Source of the DNA: Qipengyuania citrea | GTDB lineage: Bacteria; Pseudomonadota; Alphaproteobacteria; Sphingomonadales; Sphingomonadaceae | NCBI RefSeq assembly: GCF_009828015.1 | Contig: NZ_WTYG01000002.1 | Location: 327,359-391,358, forward strand | Reading direction: 5' to 3' | DNA length: 64,000 nucleotides | Shown: piece by piece, positions 9,744 to 20,096 of the stretch | Layout: every line of letters begins with the position of its first letter | How positions within the stretch are numbered: position 1 is the stretch's first letter | The notes under the pieces: generated by a model | Seen by the model: the letters and a program-made list of their open reading frames with translations, nothing else | The model's database searches: none | What the model was told of the DNA's origin: nothing | Translations under genes and position numbers: made by a program

Positions 9744-12700
9744 ATGGAGCGGGCCGCGAGCGACAATGACATGACGGCCGACGATTCCGTCAGGCGATCC
9801 CGCTGGCGCCGCAAGCGCTGGGCGGCGCTGCTGGTCGTGCTGGGAGCGCTGCTACTGGCTGGCCTCGGCCTATGGCTGTCGCGCGAACGGATCGTCGACG
9901 ACATCATTCGCGACCAGCTCGAGGCCTATGATATCCCGGGCAACTACACGATCGAGCGGATCGGCGGGACCACGCAGATACTGTCCGACGTCGTGCTCGG
10001 AGATCCTGACAATCCCGACTTCACCGCCGAGCGGCTGGTGGTCACCCTGCGCCACCGGTTCGGCATTCCGGAAATCGGTGGCGTGGTGCTGGTCAAGCCG
10101 CGCCTTTATGCCAGCTACCGCGATGGCGAACTGAGCCTCGGGCGGCTCGATCCGCTGGTGTTCGGCGGGGACGACAGTCCGGCGAGCCTGCCCAATCTGA
10201 ATTTCGAAGTCCGCGACGGCCGCGCGCTGCTGGCGACCGACTACGGGCCGGTCGGCATCAAGCTGGCGGGTTCCGGACTTCTCAGCCATGGCTGGCAGGG
10301 CTCTATCGCGGCGAGCGCCCCCGAGCTCGCGACTGCGCGCTGCGGTATCGAGAATGCCACCGCCTTCGGCAAGCTCACCTCGGTATCGGGCGAGCCGCAG
10401 TTCGCAGGACCCGTCCGCTTTGCGGCGCTCACCTGCGAGGAAAGCGGCCTTGCGCTCGACGACTACGCGATGGAGCTGAGCGTCGTTGCCGATACGGCGC
10501 TGGCCAATCCCGCGATCGAAGCACGGCTCGAGGGGGGAGAAACCCGGTTCGGCGAACAGTCCGCCGCAGCCTTGCTGGGCACGGTCCGCGCCCAGATCCG
10601 CGACCGGCTGACGACCGCCAGGTTCACGCTCGCCGCACGCGGGGTCGATACACCGCAGGCGCTTGCCGCAGTGCTCACCGCCGAAGGGCAAATGCGGGCA
10701 ACCGACGGCTTCGACCACGTCCAGCTCGACAGCAATGTGGAAGGCAACGGGCTAAGGCTGGGCCGCTCCACGATTGCAGCGATCCAGTCGCTGGCGCAGA
10801 CCGGGGAGGGCACGCTGGTTGCGCCGCTGACCGGCAAGCTGGCGGCAGCGCTTCAGCGCGAAGCCCGCGGCAGCGCGCTCGATGCGGATATACGCCTGCG
10901 GATCGATCCAGCTGGCTATTCGCTGCTGGCGCCGCGCGCCGAATTGCGCGGTGGTAGCGGGGCGCGGCTCGTATCGCTTTCACGCGTCGAGATTGCTGCA
11001 CCGGATGGCGAAGCCCCTTACGTTGCGGGGAACATCGCAACCGGCGGCGCGAACATGCCGCGGATCAGCGGTCGGATGGAGCGCAGCGAATCGGGTGGCT
11101 CGATATTCCGCCTGGCGATGGAGCGATATGCCGCGGGCGACAGCGCTCTCGCCGTCCCCCAGGTCGTCATTGCGCAGGGGCCGGGCGGCGCCCTCGGATT
11201 CTCTGGCCGGGTGCTCGCAAGCGGACCGCTGCCGGGCGGCTCGGCGACGAACCTCCTGCTGCCGCTCGAAGGCCGCTACGCGGGCGGGCAACTGGCGCTG
11301 TGGCGTTCCTGCATGGACGTTGCTTTCGACCGGCTTCAGCTCGCCGACCTCACATTCGAAAAGCGCGGGGTCACACTGTGCCCGGCACGGGGACGCCCCA
11401 TTCTCTCAAGCGGGCCCGGCGGCCTGCGCATAGCCGCCGGCACCAGCGGGCTCGATCTCGAAGGATCGTTGGGGGAGACCCCGATACGGATTGCCACCGG
11501 TCCGATCGGGTTCGGCTATCCCGGCGTGATGACCGCCCGCGAAATCGATGTATCGCTGGGCCCGGTCGAGACCGCCAGCCGGTTCCGCATTTCCGACTTG
11601 GACGCGCGGATCGGGCAGGACATCGCCGGAACGTTCAGCGATGCGGATATCGCGATTGCGGCCGTCCCGCTCGATCTGATGCAGGCGAGCGGGCAGTGGC
11701 GCTTCGCCGATGGAAGCCTGGCGATCGAGGAAGGCGCGTTCACGCTGGTCGATCGCGACGAATCGCCCCGGTTCGAACCGCTTATGGCGCGCAATGCCAC
11801 GCTGACACTGGCCGAGAATGTCATCGACGCGCAGGCGCTGCTGAGGAATCCGGCAAGCGAAAGCGTAGTGACAACGGTCGACCTGCGCCATGATCTTGAA
11901 ACCGGTGCGGGCTGGGCGGACCTCGACGTGCCCGGTGTCCGGTTCGACGAAGACTTGCAGCCCGAACAGATATCGCAGCTGGCCAAGGGGGTGATCGCCA
12001 ATACCGAGGGAGTGGTCACGGGCACCGGACGCATCGACTGGGCCGCAAACGGGACCGTGACCAGCACCGGGCGTTTCTCCAGCGACGATCTCGATTTCGC
12101 GGCTGCGTTCGGACCGGTGAGGGGCGCGGCGGGGACGGTCGAGTTCACCGACCTGCTCAACCTGACGACCGCACCCGACCAGACGATCCGCGTTGCCTCG
12201 GTCAATCCGGGGATCGAAGTCTTCGATGGCGAGGTCGGCTTCGAGTTGCGCAATGGCGAAGTGCTGGCGGTATCGGGCGGATCGTGGCCCTTCATGGGCG
12301 GCGAATTGCTGCTCCGCGATGTCGATCTGACGCTGGGGATCAGCGAGGAGCGGCGCTACATCTTCGAAATCGTCGGGCTCGAAGCTGGCACCTTCGTGAC
12401 CGCGATGGAACTCGAAAACATCTCGGCAACGGGGCTGTTCGACGGAACGGTTCCGATCGTGTTCGATGAACGCGGCGACGGGCGGATCGACACCGGCGTG
12501 CTGATTTCGCGGCCCCCGGGCGGTACCGTCTCCTATGTCGGCGACCTGACTTATGAAGACCTCTCACCGATTGCCAATTTTGCCTTTGATGCCCTGAAAA
12601 GCCTCGATTATTCGCAGATGCGGATCGTGATGGAAGGCCCCCTGACGGGCGAAATCGTGACCCGTGTGCGTTTCGACGGCGTGCGCCAGGGCGACGCGGC

Positions 12701-12968
12701 CCGGTCCAATTTCGTCACGCGGCGCCTGGCGGCACTGCCGCTGCAGTTCCGCATCAATGTGCGGGCGCAGTTCTACCAGCTGCTGACCAACCTCAAGTCG
12801 CTTTACGATCCCGCATCGGTGCGCGACCCGCGCGAACTGGGCCTGCTGTCCGACGACGGCACGCGCCTGCTGCGGCGCTCGATCACCGGCGAGGAAGCCG
12901 AACCCGATATCGACCCGGACGACATCGTGCCGGATGAAGAACCCATTCAGGAGCAGGAAAGCGAGTGA
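9744..12968 (+). CDS. ydbH: YdbH family AsmA-like intermembrane lipid transport protein
   Basis: Large envelope protein with one N-terminal membrane anchor (about residues 24-43) and a long periplasmic part of about 1000 residues rich in beta-strand repeats, as in AsmA-like proteins that bridge inner and outer membrane. In E. coli YdbH works with TamB and YhdP in phospholipid transport to the outer membrane. The C-terminal region, with VSYVGDLTYEDLSPIANFAF and an acidic tail, matches the conserved YdbH end. I prefer ATG 9744; GTG 9735 and ATG 9771 are alternatives. It is followed by the partners ynbE and ydbL, which supports the call. Confidence 0.85.
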   Translation: MERAASDNDMTADDSVRRSRWRRKRWAALLVVLGALLLAGLGLWLSRERIVDDIIRDQLEAYDIPGNYTIERIGGTTQILSDVVLGDPDNPDFTAERLVVTLRHRFGIPEIGGVVLVKPRLYASYRDGELSLGRLDPLVFGGDDSPASLPNLNFEVRDGRALLATDYGPVGIKLAGSGLLSHGWQGSIAASAPELATARCGIENATAFGKLTSVSGEPQFAGPVRFAALTCEESGLALDDYAMELSVVADTALANPAIEARLEGGETRFGEQSAAALLGTVRAQIRDRLTTARFTLAARGVDTPQALAAVLTAEGQMRATDGFDHVQLDSNVEGNGLRLGRSTIAAIQSLAQTGEGTLVAPLTGKLAAALQREARGSALDADIRLRIDPAGYSLLAPRAELRGGSGARLVSLSRVEIAAPDGEAPYVAGNIATGGANMPRISGRMERSESGGSIFRLAMERYAAGDSALAVPQVVIAQGPGGALGFSGRVLASGPLPGGSATNLLLPLEGRYAGGQLALWRSCMDVAFDRLQLADLTFEKRGVTLCPARGRPILSSGPGGLRIAAGTSGLDLEGSLGETPIRIATGPIGFGYPGVMTAREIDVSLGPVETASRFRISDLDARIGQDIAGTFSDADIAIAAVPLDLMQASGQWRFADGSLAIEEGAFTLVDRDESPRFEPLMARNATLTLAENVIDAQALLRNPASESVVTTVDLRHDLETGAGWADLDVPGVRFDEDLQPEQISQLAKGVIANTEGVVTGTGRIDWAANGTVTSTGRFSSDDLDFAAAFGPVRGAAGTVEFTDLLNLTTAPDQTIRVASVNPGIEVFDGEVGFELRNGEVLAVSGGSWPFMGGELLLRDVDLTLGISEERRYIFEIVGLEAGTFVTAMELENISATGLFDGTVPIVFDERGDGRIDTGVLISRPPGGTVSYVGDLTYEDLSPIANFAFDALKSLDYSQMRIVMEGPLTGEIVTRVRFDGVRQGDAARSNFVTRRLAALPLQFRINVRAQFYQLLTNLKSLYDPASVRDPRELGLLSDDGTRLLRRSITGEEAEPDIDPDDIVPDEEPIQEQESE

Positions 12969-12973
12969 GGGCT

Positions 12974-13168
12974 ATGAACGACCCCAAATTGACCGGGAGG
13001 GTGGCTGCCGCCATGCTCGCCACAGTCGCGCTCGGTGGTTGCATTACCGTCAATGCACCCGAGGAGCCGATCGTGATCGAGCTGAACGTCAACATCCGCC
13101 AGGAAGTGATCTACCGCCTCGCCGAAGACGCGGGCAATACGATCGAAGACAATGCGGATATCTTCTGA
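12974..13168 (+). CDS. ynbE: YnbE family lipoprotein
   Basis: A 64-residue predicted outer-membrane lipoprotein. A short signal peptide ends in the lipobox LGGC, and the mature part holds EEPIVIELNVNIRQEVIYRL, characteristic of YnbE. In E. coli YnbE stacks onto the C-terminal end of YdbH to complete a bridge to the outer membrane. ATG 12974 is preceded by GAGG; a GTG at 12965 overlapping the ydbH stop is an alternative. The stop overlaps the next ATG by one base. Confidence 0.85.
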   Translation: MNDPKLTGRVAAAMLATVALGGCITVNAPEEPIVIELNVNIRQEVIYRLAEDAGNTIEDNADIF

Positions 13169-13569
13169 TGGGTGAGGTTATGAACAAGCTAACGAAATCG
13201 GTTCTCGCTGCGGCGGCCCTGGCGACTGCGCTGGGCGGCATCGCGTCCCCGGCATTCGCCCAGCGCGATCCCGCCTATGCCTCGGCGCGTGCCGCCGGGC
13301 AGGTGGGCGAGCGGATGGACGGATATCTCGGCATCGTCGTGGCGGAGACCCCGGCGCTGCGCCGCATCGTCAACGACATCAACATCAAGCGCCGTGCGGT
13401 CTATTCCGAACGCGCCAAGGCAACCAATGCCACGATCGAGGAATATGCGCTGACTGCCGGGTGCCAGGCCATACTCGCAACGGCAGTTGGCGAGAAATAC
13501 CAGGCGCCCGACGGCAGCTGGCAGACGCGCACTTCGGCCGCTCCCCTGCGCGACCCGCGCTGTCCCTGA
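13168..13569 (+). CDS. ydbL: YdbL family DUF1318 periplasmic protein
   Basis: Secreted protein of the YdbL (DUF1318) family. A signal peptide ending in SPAFA-Q directs export. The mature part has RAAGQVGERMDGYLG and the conserved INIKRRAVYSERAKAT segment, then a two-cysteine C-terminal half (GCQAIL and DPRCP). YdbL is the periplasmic partner that modulates YnbE assembly onto YdbH in E. coli. The start may be ATG 13168, overlapping the ynbE stop, or ATG 13180 four codons later. Confidence 0.85.
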   Translation: MGEVMNKLTKSVLAAAALATALGGIASPAFAQRDPAYASARAAGQVGERMDGYLGIVVAETPALRRIVNDINIKRRAVYSERAKATNATIEEYALTAGCQAILATAVGEKYQAPDGSWQTRTSAAPLRDPRCP

Positions 13570-13678
13570 CCCTTAGGCCCGACCGCCGGTTGGGCGGATT
13601 TGTGAACGCCGGCGGGCCATGCTGCCCGGCCTGTTTCGATTTTCCCGACCTTGGATGCACAGCACGCGCCGGTCCGTG

Positions 13679-13707
13679 TTGACTCGCCAACACCCCCCTT
13701 CTAAGGG
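13679..13707 (+). promoter_or_regulatory. Candidate promoter of the atpIBEF'F operon
   Basis: TTGACT (13679-13684) is followed after 17 bases by TAAGGG (13702-13707), 63 bases ahead of atpI. The -10 lies in a C/G palindrome, CCCCCTT-CT-AAGGGGG (13694-13709), which might also be a binding site. The start codon has AAAGGAG upstream. Confidence 0.5.
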
Positions 13708-13769
13708 GGCGACGCCCTCGGCGGGCAAGTCCGTGCCCGTGCCGCGCAACCCCCTTAAAGGAGCAAGGC

Positions 13770-14090
13770 ATGAGCAACGACGAACCCGCACGGGAACCTG
13801 TTAAGGAGGATGCGCGGATCGACGCGCTGGAGGCGCGGCTTGCAGCCGCGCAGCAGCGCGAAGAGGAACGCAACCGTCCTCAGGCTTCGGGTGCCGATGC
13901 GAATTATCGCAGCGGAAATCGGGTCCTGGCGGATCTTCTTGGCGGGCTCCTTGGCGGTGCGGTGATCGGTTATGCCATCGGCTTCTTTACCGATACCAAC
14001 CCGTGGGGTCTGTTGGTCGGGCTGTTCCTCGGAATAGTCGTGGCCTTCAGGAACGTTATCCGCGCGGCAAACCGGCGCCCCGGTGAATAA
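13770..14090 (+). CDS. atpI: F0F1 ATP synthase subunit I (AtpI)
   Basis: Small accessory membrane protein that assists assembly of the c-ring. The N-terminal 40 residues are charged and probably coiled coil (RIDALEARLAAAQQREEER), followed by two transmembrane helices (about 53-72 and 78-95) with the glycine-rich ADLLGGLLGGAVIGY typical of AtpI. It begins the F0 operon, 57 bp before the atpB start. Poor sequence conservation is normal for this family, so the call leans on position and topology. Confidence 0.85.
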   Translation: MSNDEPAREPVKEDARIDALEARLAAAQQREEERNRPQASGADANYRSGNRVLADLLGGLLGGAVIGYAIGFFTDTNPWGLLVGLFLGIVVAFRNVIRAANRRPGE

Positions 14091-14147
14091 TCCCCGAACC
14101 GAGGGGGTTACGGGGTGTTCGTTACAGGATTTAGGGACGTAAGAGAC

Positions 14148-14936
14148 GTGGCAGCCGAACAGGCCAAAGTCGACCCGATGTACCAGTTCACGATCGAGCC
14201 GCTTGCCGGTTCGGGCGGCTGGGAAATCGCAGGCTACAACATTGCCTTCACCAACAGCGCGCTGTGGATGCTGATCACCACGGTGGTCCTGTTCCTCTTC
14301 GTGCTCGGCGGGATGAAGCGCGAACTCGTGCCCGGACGCTGGCAGATGGTCGTCGAATCCTTCACCGGGTTCATCGACGATATGCTCGAAGCGAACATCG
14401 GCAAGGAAGGGCGCAAGTATGTGCCCTATGTCTTCAGCCTGTTCATGTTCATCCTTTTCGCCAACCTGCTCGGCCTGATGCCGCTGGGCGTGTTCGGCCT
14501 GCACCCGTTCACCTTCACCAGCCACTTCACCGTCACCGGCGTGCTGGCGATCATCAGCTTCTCGATCGTGCTGCTGGTGGGTTTCTGGAAGCACGGGTTG
14601 CACTTCTTCTCGCTGTTCGTGCCCGAAGGCACGCCGCTGCCGATGATCCCCATTCTTGCACCGATCGAGTTCATCTCCTTCATGGTGCGCCCGTTCAGCC
14701 TTGGCCTGCGTCTGTTCGTGGCCATGATGGCCGGACACGTTCTGCTCGAAGTGCTGTCGAGCTTCGTGATCGACGGGACCAATGCCGGCGCCACCTTCGG
14801 CCTGATGGTCGGTTTGCCCAGCTTTATCCTGATGATCGGCATCTGCGCGCTCGAACTGCTCGTAGCCGGCATTCAGGCTTATGTTTTCGCCCTTTTGACG
14901 TCGCTGTACATCAACGACGCCGAGAACCTTCACTAA
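14148..14936 (+). CDS. atpB: ATP synthase F0 subunit a
   Basis: Proton-channel subunit a. Multiple transmembrane helices are visible, and the essential arginine equivalent to E. coli R210 lies in FSLGLRLFVAMMAGH. I chose GTG 14148 (MAAEQAKVDPMYQF), the conserved N-terminus in related bacteria, over a GTG at 14115, whose extra eleven residues do not look like coding sequence. An AGGGACGTAAGAG stretch precedes it. It lies between atpI and atpE. Confidence 0.95.
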   Translation: MAAEQAKVDPMYQFTIEPLAGSGGWEIAGYNIAFTNSALWMLITTVVLFLFVLGGMKRELVPGRWQMVVESFTGFIDDMLEANIGKEGRKYVPYVFSLFMFILFANLLGLMPLGVFGLHPFTFTSHFTVTGVLAIISFSIVLLVGFWKHGLHFFSLFVPEGTPLPMIPILAPIEFISFMVRPFSLGLRLFVAMMAGHVLLEVLSSFVIDGTNAGATFGLMVGLPSFILMIGICALELLVAGIQAYVFALLTSLYINDAENLH

Positions 14937-14972
14937 TCGTTTTAATTTAGCGTTTTTCCAAAGGAGTTTGAA

Positions 14973-15200
14973 ATGGAAGCTGAAGCTGCAAAGCTGCTCG
15001 GAGCCGGTCTCGCCGCTGTTGGTGCCGGTCTTGCCTCGCTGGGTGTCGGCAATGTCTTCGCCAAGTATCTCGAAGGCGCACTGCGTAACCCCGGCGCCGC
15101 CGACGGTCAGCAGGGCCGCCTGTTCATCGGCTTCGCCGCTGCCGAACTTCTCGGCCTGCTGGCGTTCGTCGTCGCGATGATCCTGATCTTCGTCGCCTAA
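14973..15200 (+). CDS. atpE: ATP synthase F0 subunit c
   Basis: Rotor-ring subunit of 75 residues with two transmembrane helices joined by the polar RNPGAA loop. The proton-carrying carboxylate is glutamate 58 in AAAELLGLLAF. No sodium-type Q/E pair is seen in the first helix, so a proton ring is expected. A strong ribosome-binding site AAAGGAG precedes the ATG, in keeping with the high copy number of subunit c. Confidence 0.97.
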   Translation: MEAEAAKLLGAGLAAVGAGLASLGVGNVFAKYLEGALRNPGAADGQQGRLFIGFAAAELLGLLAFVVAMILIFVA

Positions 15201-15282
15201 GCACGACCACCGATATTGCACCGGCCGGATATGCGTCCGGCCGGTGCCGTGATTTTACCGTACCCGCCTTTCGAGAGCTGAC

Positions 15283-15777
15283 ATGCCCCAGATCGCACAG
15301 CTTGCCGAAACATGGTCCAGCCAGGTCTTCTGGCTGCTGGTCTTTTTCGGCATCACTTTCTTCGTCATCGGCCGCGGCATGGTGCCGAAGGTGATGGAAA
15401 CCGTCGCCCAGCGTGACAGCCAGATCGCCGCCGACCTCGGCGCGGCCAAGGCTGCGCGCGATGCAGCCGACGAGCAGGAAGAGGCCTGGCGGGTCCGCGA
15501 GAACGAGAACCGCGCCGCGGCGCAGGCGATCGTGGCCAAGGCCAAGGACGAGGCTGCCGCCAAGTCCGAAAAGAAGCTCAAGGCGGCGCAGACCCGTCTC
15601 GACAAGAAGCTGGCCGAAGCCGAAGACCGTATTGCCGAAGCACGCACGGCGGCGCTGACCGAAGTCGAGGCAGTCGCTGCCGAAGCGGCTCAGGACATCG
15701 TCAGCCGTCTGGCCGGTGTAAAGGTGACCAAGCCGGTTGCCACCAAGGCGGTCAAGGAGGCGATGACTCATGGCTAA
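15283..15777 (+). CDS. atpF': ATP synthase F0 subunit b'
   Basis: Peripheral-stalk subunit b'. One N-terminal membrane helix (about residues 15-31) is followed by a long, charged, alanine-rich coiled coil. Alphaproteobacteria use a b/b' heterodimer, and the first of the two genes after atpE is conventionally b'. Its end overlaps atpF by 8 bases, so the two subunits are probably made together. The gene is sometimes called atpG or atpX. Confidence 0.92.
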   Translation: MPQIAQLAETWSSQVFWLLVFFGITFFVIGRGMVPKVMETVAQRDSQIAADLGAAKAARDAADEQEEAWRVRENENRAAAQAIVAKAKDEAAAKSEKKLKAAQTRLDKKLAEAEDRIAEARTAALTEVEAVAAEAAQDIVSRLAGVKVTKPVATKAVKEAMTHG

Positions 15778-16351
15778 TCCCGTAACCGGAGCGCCCGAAG
15801 TGTTCGCCACCGAAGCTGCCCAGACCCTGGTCGAGAATGGCAATGGCGGCGCACCGGTCCACGTCGAGCCCGAATTGTGGGGGCTTGCGCCCTTCCAGAT
15901 CGTCTCGATCTCGATGCTGGTCCTGCTCCTGTTCGCCTTTTTCGGCGCCAAGGTTCACAAGAAGCTGGCTGGCGGGATCGACGGCAAGATTGCTGCGATC
16001 AAGGAACAGCTAGAAGAAGCCAAGCAGCTGCGTGCCGAAGCCGAGACGCTGCGCGAGGAATATGCGCAGAAGATCGCCGGGGCCGAAAAGGACGCCGAAG
16101 CGATGCTGGCCAATGCCCGTCATGAAGCCGACGCGATCCTCGAGAAGGCCGAAGCCGACAGCAAGGACATGGTCGAGCGCCGCAAGCGGATGGCGGAAGA
16201 CAAGATCGCCGCTGCCGAACGCGAGGCAGTGGCCGACGTGCGCAACCGCGCGGTCAGCGTGGCGACGGCGGCAAGCCGGTCGCTGATTTCCGACAAGCAC
16301 GATGCCGAAGCCGACAGGCTGATGGCCGACAAGGTCATCGCCGGGATCTGA
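15770..16351 (+). CDS. atpF: ATP synthase F0 subunit b
   Basis: Second stalk subunit of 193 residues. An N-terminal extension of about 40 residues precedes the membrane helix (about 41-60), and the remainder is an alanine/glutamate/lysine coiled coil that would pair with b'. The start overlaps the end of the b' gene. It is the last gene of the F0 operon; a rho-independent terminator follows 30 bases later. The F1 genes (atpHAGDC) are not in this window, as is usual in alphaproteobacteria. Confidence 0.93.
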   Translation: MANPVTGAPEVFATEAAQTLVENGNGGAPVHVEPELWGLAPFQIVSISMLVLLLFAFFGAKVHKKLAGGIDGKIAAIKEQLEEAKQLRAEAETLREEYAQKIAGAEKDAEAMLANARHEADAILEKAEADSKDMVERRKRMAEDKIAAAEREAVADVRNRAVSVATAASRSLISDKHDAEADRLMADKVIAGI

Positions 16352-16380
16352 TCCCGCTCGCGGCACCCCGGCATTCGAGA

Positions 16381-16406
16381 GGGCGGTCCTGCGAGGCCGC
16401 CCTTTT
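16381..16406 (+). terminator. Rho-independent terminator of the atp F0 operon
   Basis: Stem GGGCGG (16381-16386) pairs with CCGCCC (16397-16402) across a 10-base loop, followed by TTTT. It lies 30 bases after atpF. Confidence 0.75.
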
Positions 16407-16468
16407 CGTATGTGCTGCGTCTCGGAGGAGGCGCCAGAGCCTGGGGCGGTGCGAGTGCCAGCGGGAGG

Positions 16469-17434
16469 CTACGGTTCAAGGACCAGCTTGCCGACGATGT
16501 CGCCGCGCTCCATCCGTTCGAAGGCTTCGCGCCATGAGGTTAGCGGCAGCTTGCCGTCGACATGCGGCGCAATCTGTCCCTCGCTTGCCAGCGTGTCGAT
16601 CGCGCGGGCGACATGCTCGCCGCGCTCGGGAAACCGCCTCGCATATTCGCCGGCGCGGACGCCTACTACCGAGAACCCCTTGATCAGCGGGATATTGACC
16701 GCGATTTCGGGAATCCGCCCGGAGACGAAGCCGATCACCAGCAGCTTCCCGCCGAAGGTCACGCAGCGCGTGCTTTCATCGAAAACGTCTCCGCCCACCG
16801 GGTCGAACACGAGATCGCACAGCCGGCCATCGGTCAGCCGGGCAATGTCTTCGCGGAACCGCCCGGTATTGAGGATGGCAGCGTCGGGGCGGGCGACGGC
16901 GCGCAGCATCTCGAGCTTGTCCTCGCGGTGCGATGCCGCGATGACCCTGGCGCCCAGCGCGCGCGCGAGGTCGCAGGCGGCAAGACCCACGCCCCCGCTT
17001 GCCCCATGCACCAGCACGGTCTGCCCGGGCTGCAAGCCGCCGATTTCCACCAGCGCGACATAGGCAGTGTGATAGGCCGCGCCCATCGCCGCCGCAGCGG
17101 GGAAATCCATTCCTTCCGGCACATGGCGCAGCGCGGACGCGGGGAGCGCGACATATTCCGCGAACGCGCCGGTCTTGGCCCCTCCGCGCACCCGGTCGCC
17201 CACGGCAAAGCCGCTGCCGGGCGCCGCTTCCACGACCTCGCCGGCCATTTCCAATCCCGCGATGAAGGGCGGTTCGGGTTTGAACTGGTATTCCCCGCGC
17301 GTCATCAGCAGGTCGGGATAGTTGAGCGAGGCCGCGCGCATGCGCACCACGACCTCGCCCCGGGGCCGTTCCACCTCGGCCAGTTCGACGCCCGACAGGT
17401 CGGGCGAAAGCGCGGTGACGAGGACGGCTTTCAT
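16469..17434 (-). CDS. Zinc-independent NADPH:quinone oxidoreductase family protein
   Basis: Medium-chain dehydrogenase of the QOR type. The GroES-like N-terminal half carries AASLNYPDLLMTRGEY and GLEMAGEVVE; the Rossmann half has HGASGGVGLAACDLARALGA for NADPH. The cysteines that hold catalytic or structural zinc in alcohol dehydrogenases are absent. Length 321 aa is standard. The start lies 5 bp after gloB, so the two form a unit. The physiological substrate cannot be read from the sequence. Confidence 0.85.
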   Translation of the reverse strand: MKAVLVTALSPDLSGVELAEVERPRGEVVVRMRAASLNYPDLLMTRGEYQFKPEPPFIAGLEMAGEVVEAAPGSGFAVGDRVRGGAKTGAFAEYVALPASALRHVPEGMDFPAAAAMGAAYHTAYVALVEIGGLQPGQTVLVHGASGGVGLAACDLARALGARVIAASHREDKLEMLRAVARPDAAILNTGRFREDIARLTDGRLCDLVFDPVGGDVFDESTRCVTFGGKLLVIGFVSGRIPEIAVNIPLIKGFSVVGVRAGEYARRFPERGEHVARAIDTLASEGQIAPHVDGKLPLTSWREAFERMERGDIVGKLVLEP

Positions 17435-17439
17435 TGCGG

Positions 17440-18195
17440 TCAGAAACTGTCCTTGGCGGCGCGCAGGGCGGCGAAGGTCTCCGCCGGGCTGGTCCCGCCC
17501 CAGCGATCGCGCAGCGCGTCCGCATCCGCCCGCAGGAAGGGGTTGGTGGCCAGTTCGCGCGACAGCACGGTCGGCACGGTGGGTTCGCCCTTGGCGCGTT
17601 GTTCGTCGATGCGCGCGGCATAGAGCGCCAGTTCGGCATTGTCCGGATCGGCATGCAGCGCGAACTTGGCATTCGCCTGCGTATATTCATGCGCGCAATA
17701 GAGCAGCGTGTCGGCGGGCAACTGGCGGATCCGGTCGAGGCTGTTCCAGAACTGCTCGGCTTCGCCTTCGAACATGCGGCCGCAGCCGAGCGCGAAGACG
17801 CTGTCGCCGACGAAAGCCATGTCCGCTTCGGCGATGTGATAGGCGATATGGCCGTTGGTGTGGCCCGAGACATCGATCACGCGTGCCTGCCAGTCGCCCA
17901 GCATCACGCTGTCGCCATTGCCGACCACGCGGTCGATCCGGCTCAACTTGTCGACTTCCTGCGGGGCGATGACGGTGGCTCCGGTCGCATCCACGATCGC
18001 CGCATTGCCGCCCGCATGGTCGGGATGCCAGTGCGTGTTCCAGATCTGCGTGATCTGCCAGCCCTTGGCACCGGCCTGTTTCAGGTATTCGGCCCCGTCG
18101 GGAGTATCGATCGCCGCGGTCTCTCCGCTGGCGGGGTCATGCAGCAGGAAACCGTAATTGTCGGACAGGCACGGGAATTGGTGAACTTCGAGCAT
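17440..18195 (-). CDS. gloB: Hydroxyacylglutathione hydrolase (glyoxalase II)
   Basis: Metallo-beta-lactamase-fold enzyme that hydrolyses S-lactoylglutathione in methylglyoxal detoxification. The binuclear metal site is complete: THWHPDHAGG, then DVSGHTNGHIAYH, FVGDSVFALGCGRMFEG and LLYCAHEYT. The C-terminal LSRELATNPFLR belongs to the glutathione-binding helical domain. The start MLEVHQFPCL is the conserved one; the frame extends further upstream but into repeats. Length 251 aa is typical. Confidence 0.95.
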   Translation of the reverse strand: MLEVHQFPCLSDNYGFLLHDPASGETAAIDTPDGAEYLKQAGAKGWQITQIWNTHWHPDHAGGNAAIVDATGATVIAPQEVDKLSRIDRVVGNGDSVMLGDWQARVIDVSGHTNGHIAYHIAEADMAFVGDSVFALGCGRMFEGEAEQFWNSLDRIRQLPADTLLYCAHEYTQANAKFALHADPDNAELALYAARIDEQRAKGEPTVPTVLSRELATNPFLRADADALRDRWGGTSPAETFAALRAAKDSF

Positions 18196-18230
18196 GACGG
18201 GGAACCTAGGCGGGTTCCCCCGTATAGGAA

Positions 18231-18261
18231 AGGCCCGCTTGCGGATCTCGCAAGCGGGCCT
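18231..18261 (-). terminator. Terminator downstream of rpsA
   Basis: A perfect 13-bp stem (AGGCCCGCTTGCG, 18231-18243, with 18249-18261) and a 5-base loop. On the minus strand the stem is followed by TTTCC, so it would stop transcripts from rpsA before gloB. It lies about 130 bases after the rpsA stop. Confidence 0.7.
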
Positions 18262-18270
18262 TCCTGTGTT

Positions 18271-18347
18271 CGTCATCCCGGCGCAAACCGGGATCGCTGA
18301 CGGCACCGCGGGACTTGTCGCCCGTGATCCCGGATCAGGTCCGGGAT
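18271..18347. repeat. Dispersed palindromic repeat, copy 2 (two hairpins)
   Basis: CGTCATCCCGG-N6-CCGGGAT (18271-18294) is followed by a second palindrome ATCCCGGA-N5-TCCGGGAT (18327-18347). The first shares its arms and spacing with the copy at 32711. A further GC hairpin (18360-18380) abuts the rpsA stop. Confidence 0.6.
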
Positions 18348-18392
18348 GCCGGTGCGGCAGGCGCCCGCCGCGCGGGCGCCAACCTGTTACCG

Positions 18393-20096
<1,704 letters not shown>

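Noticed and set aside
13694..13709. CCCCCTT-CT-AAGGGGG inverted repeat as a terminator after ydbL.
   Set aside because: No T run follows; it overlaps a good promoter candidate for the atp operon and has a 2-base loop.
18360..18380. GGCGCCCG-N5-CGGGCGCC hairpin directly after rpsA as its terminator.
   Set aside because: No T run on the minus strand; the better terminator is the 13-bp stem at 18231-18261.
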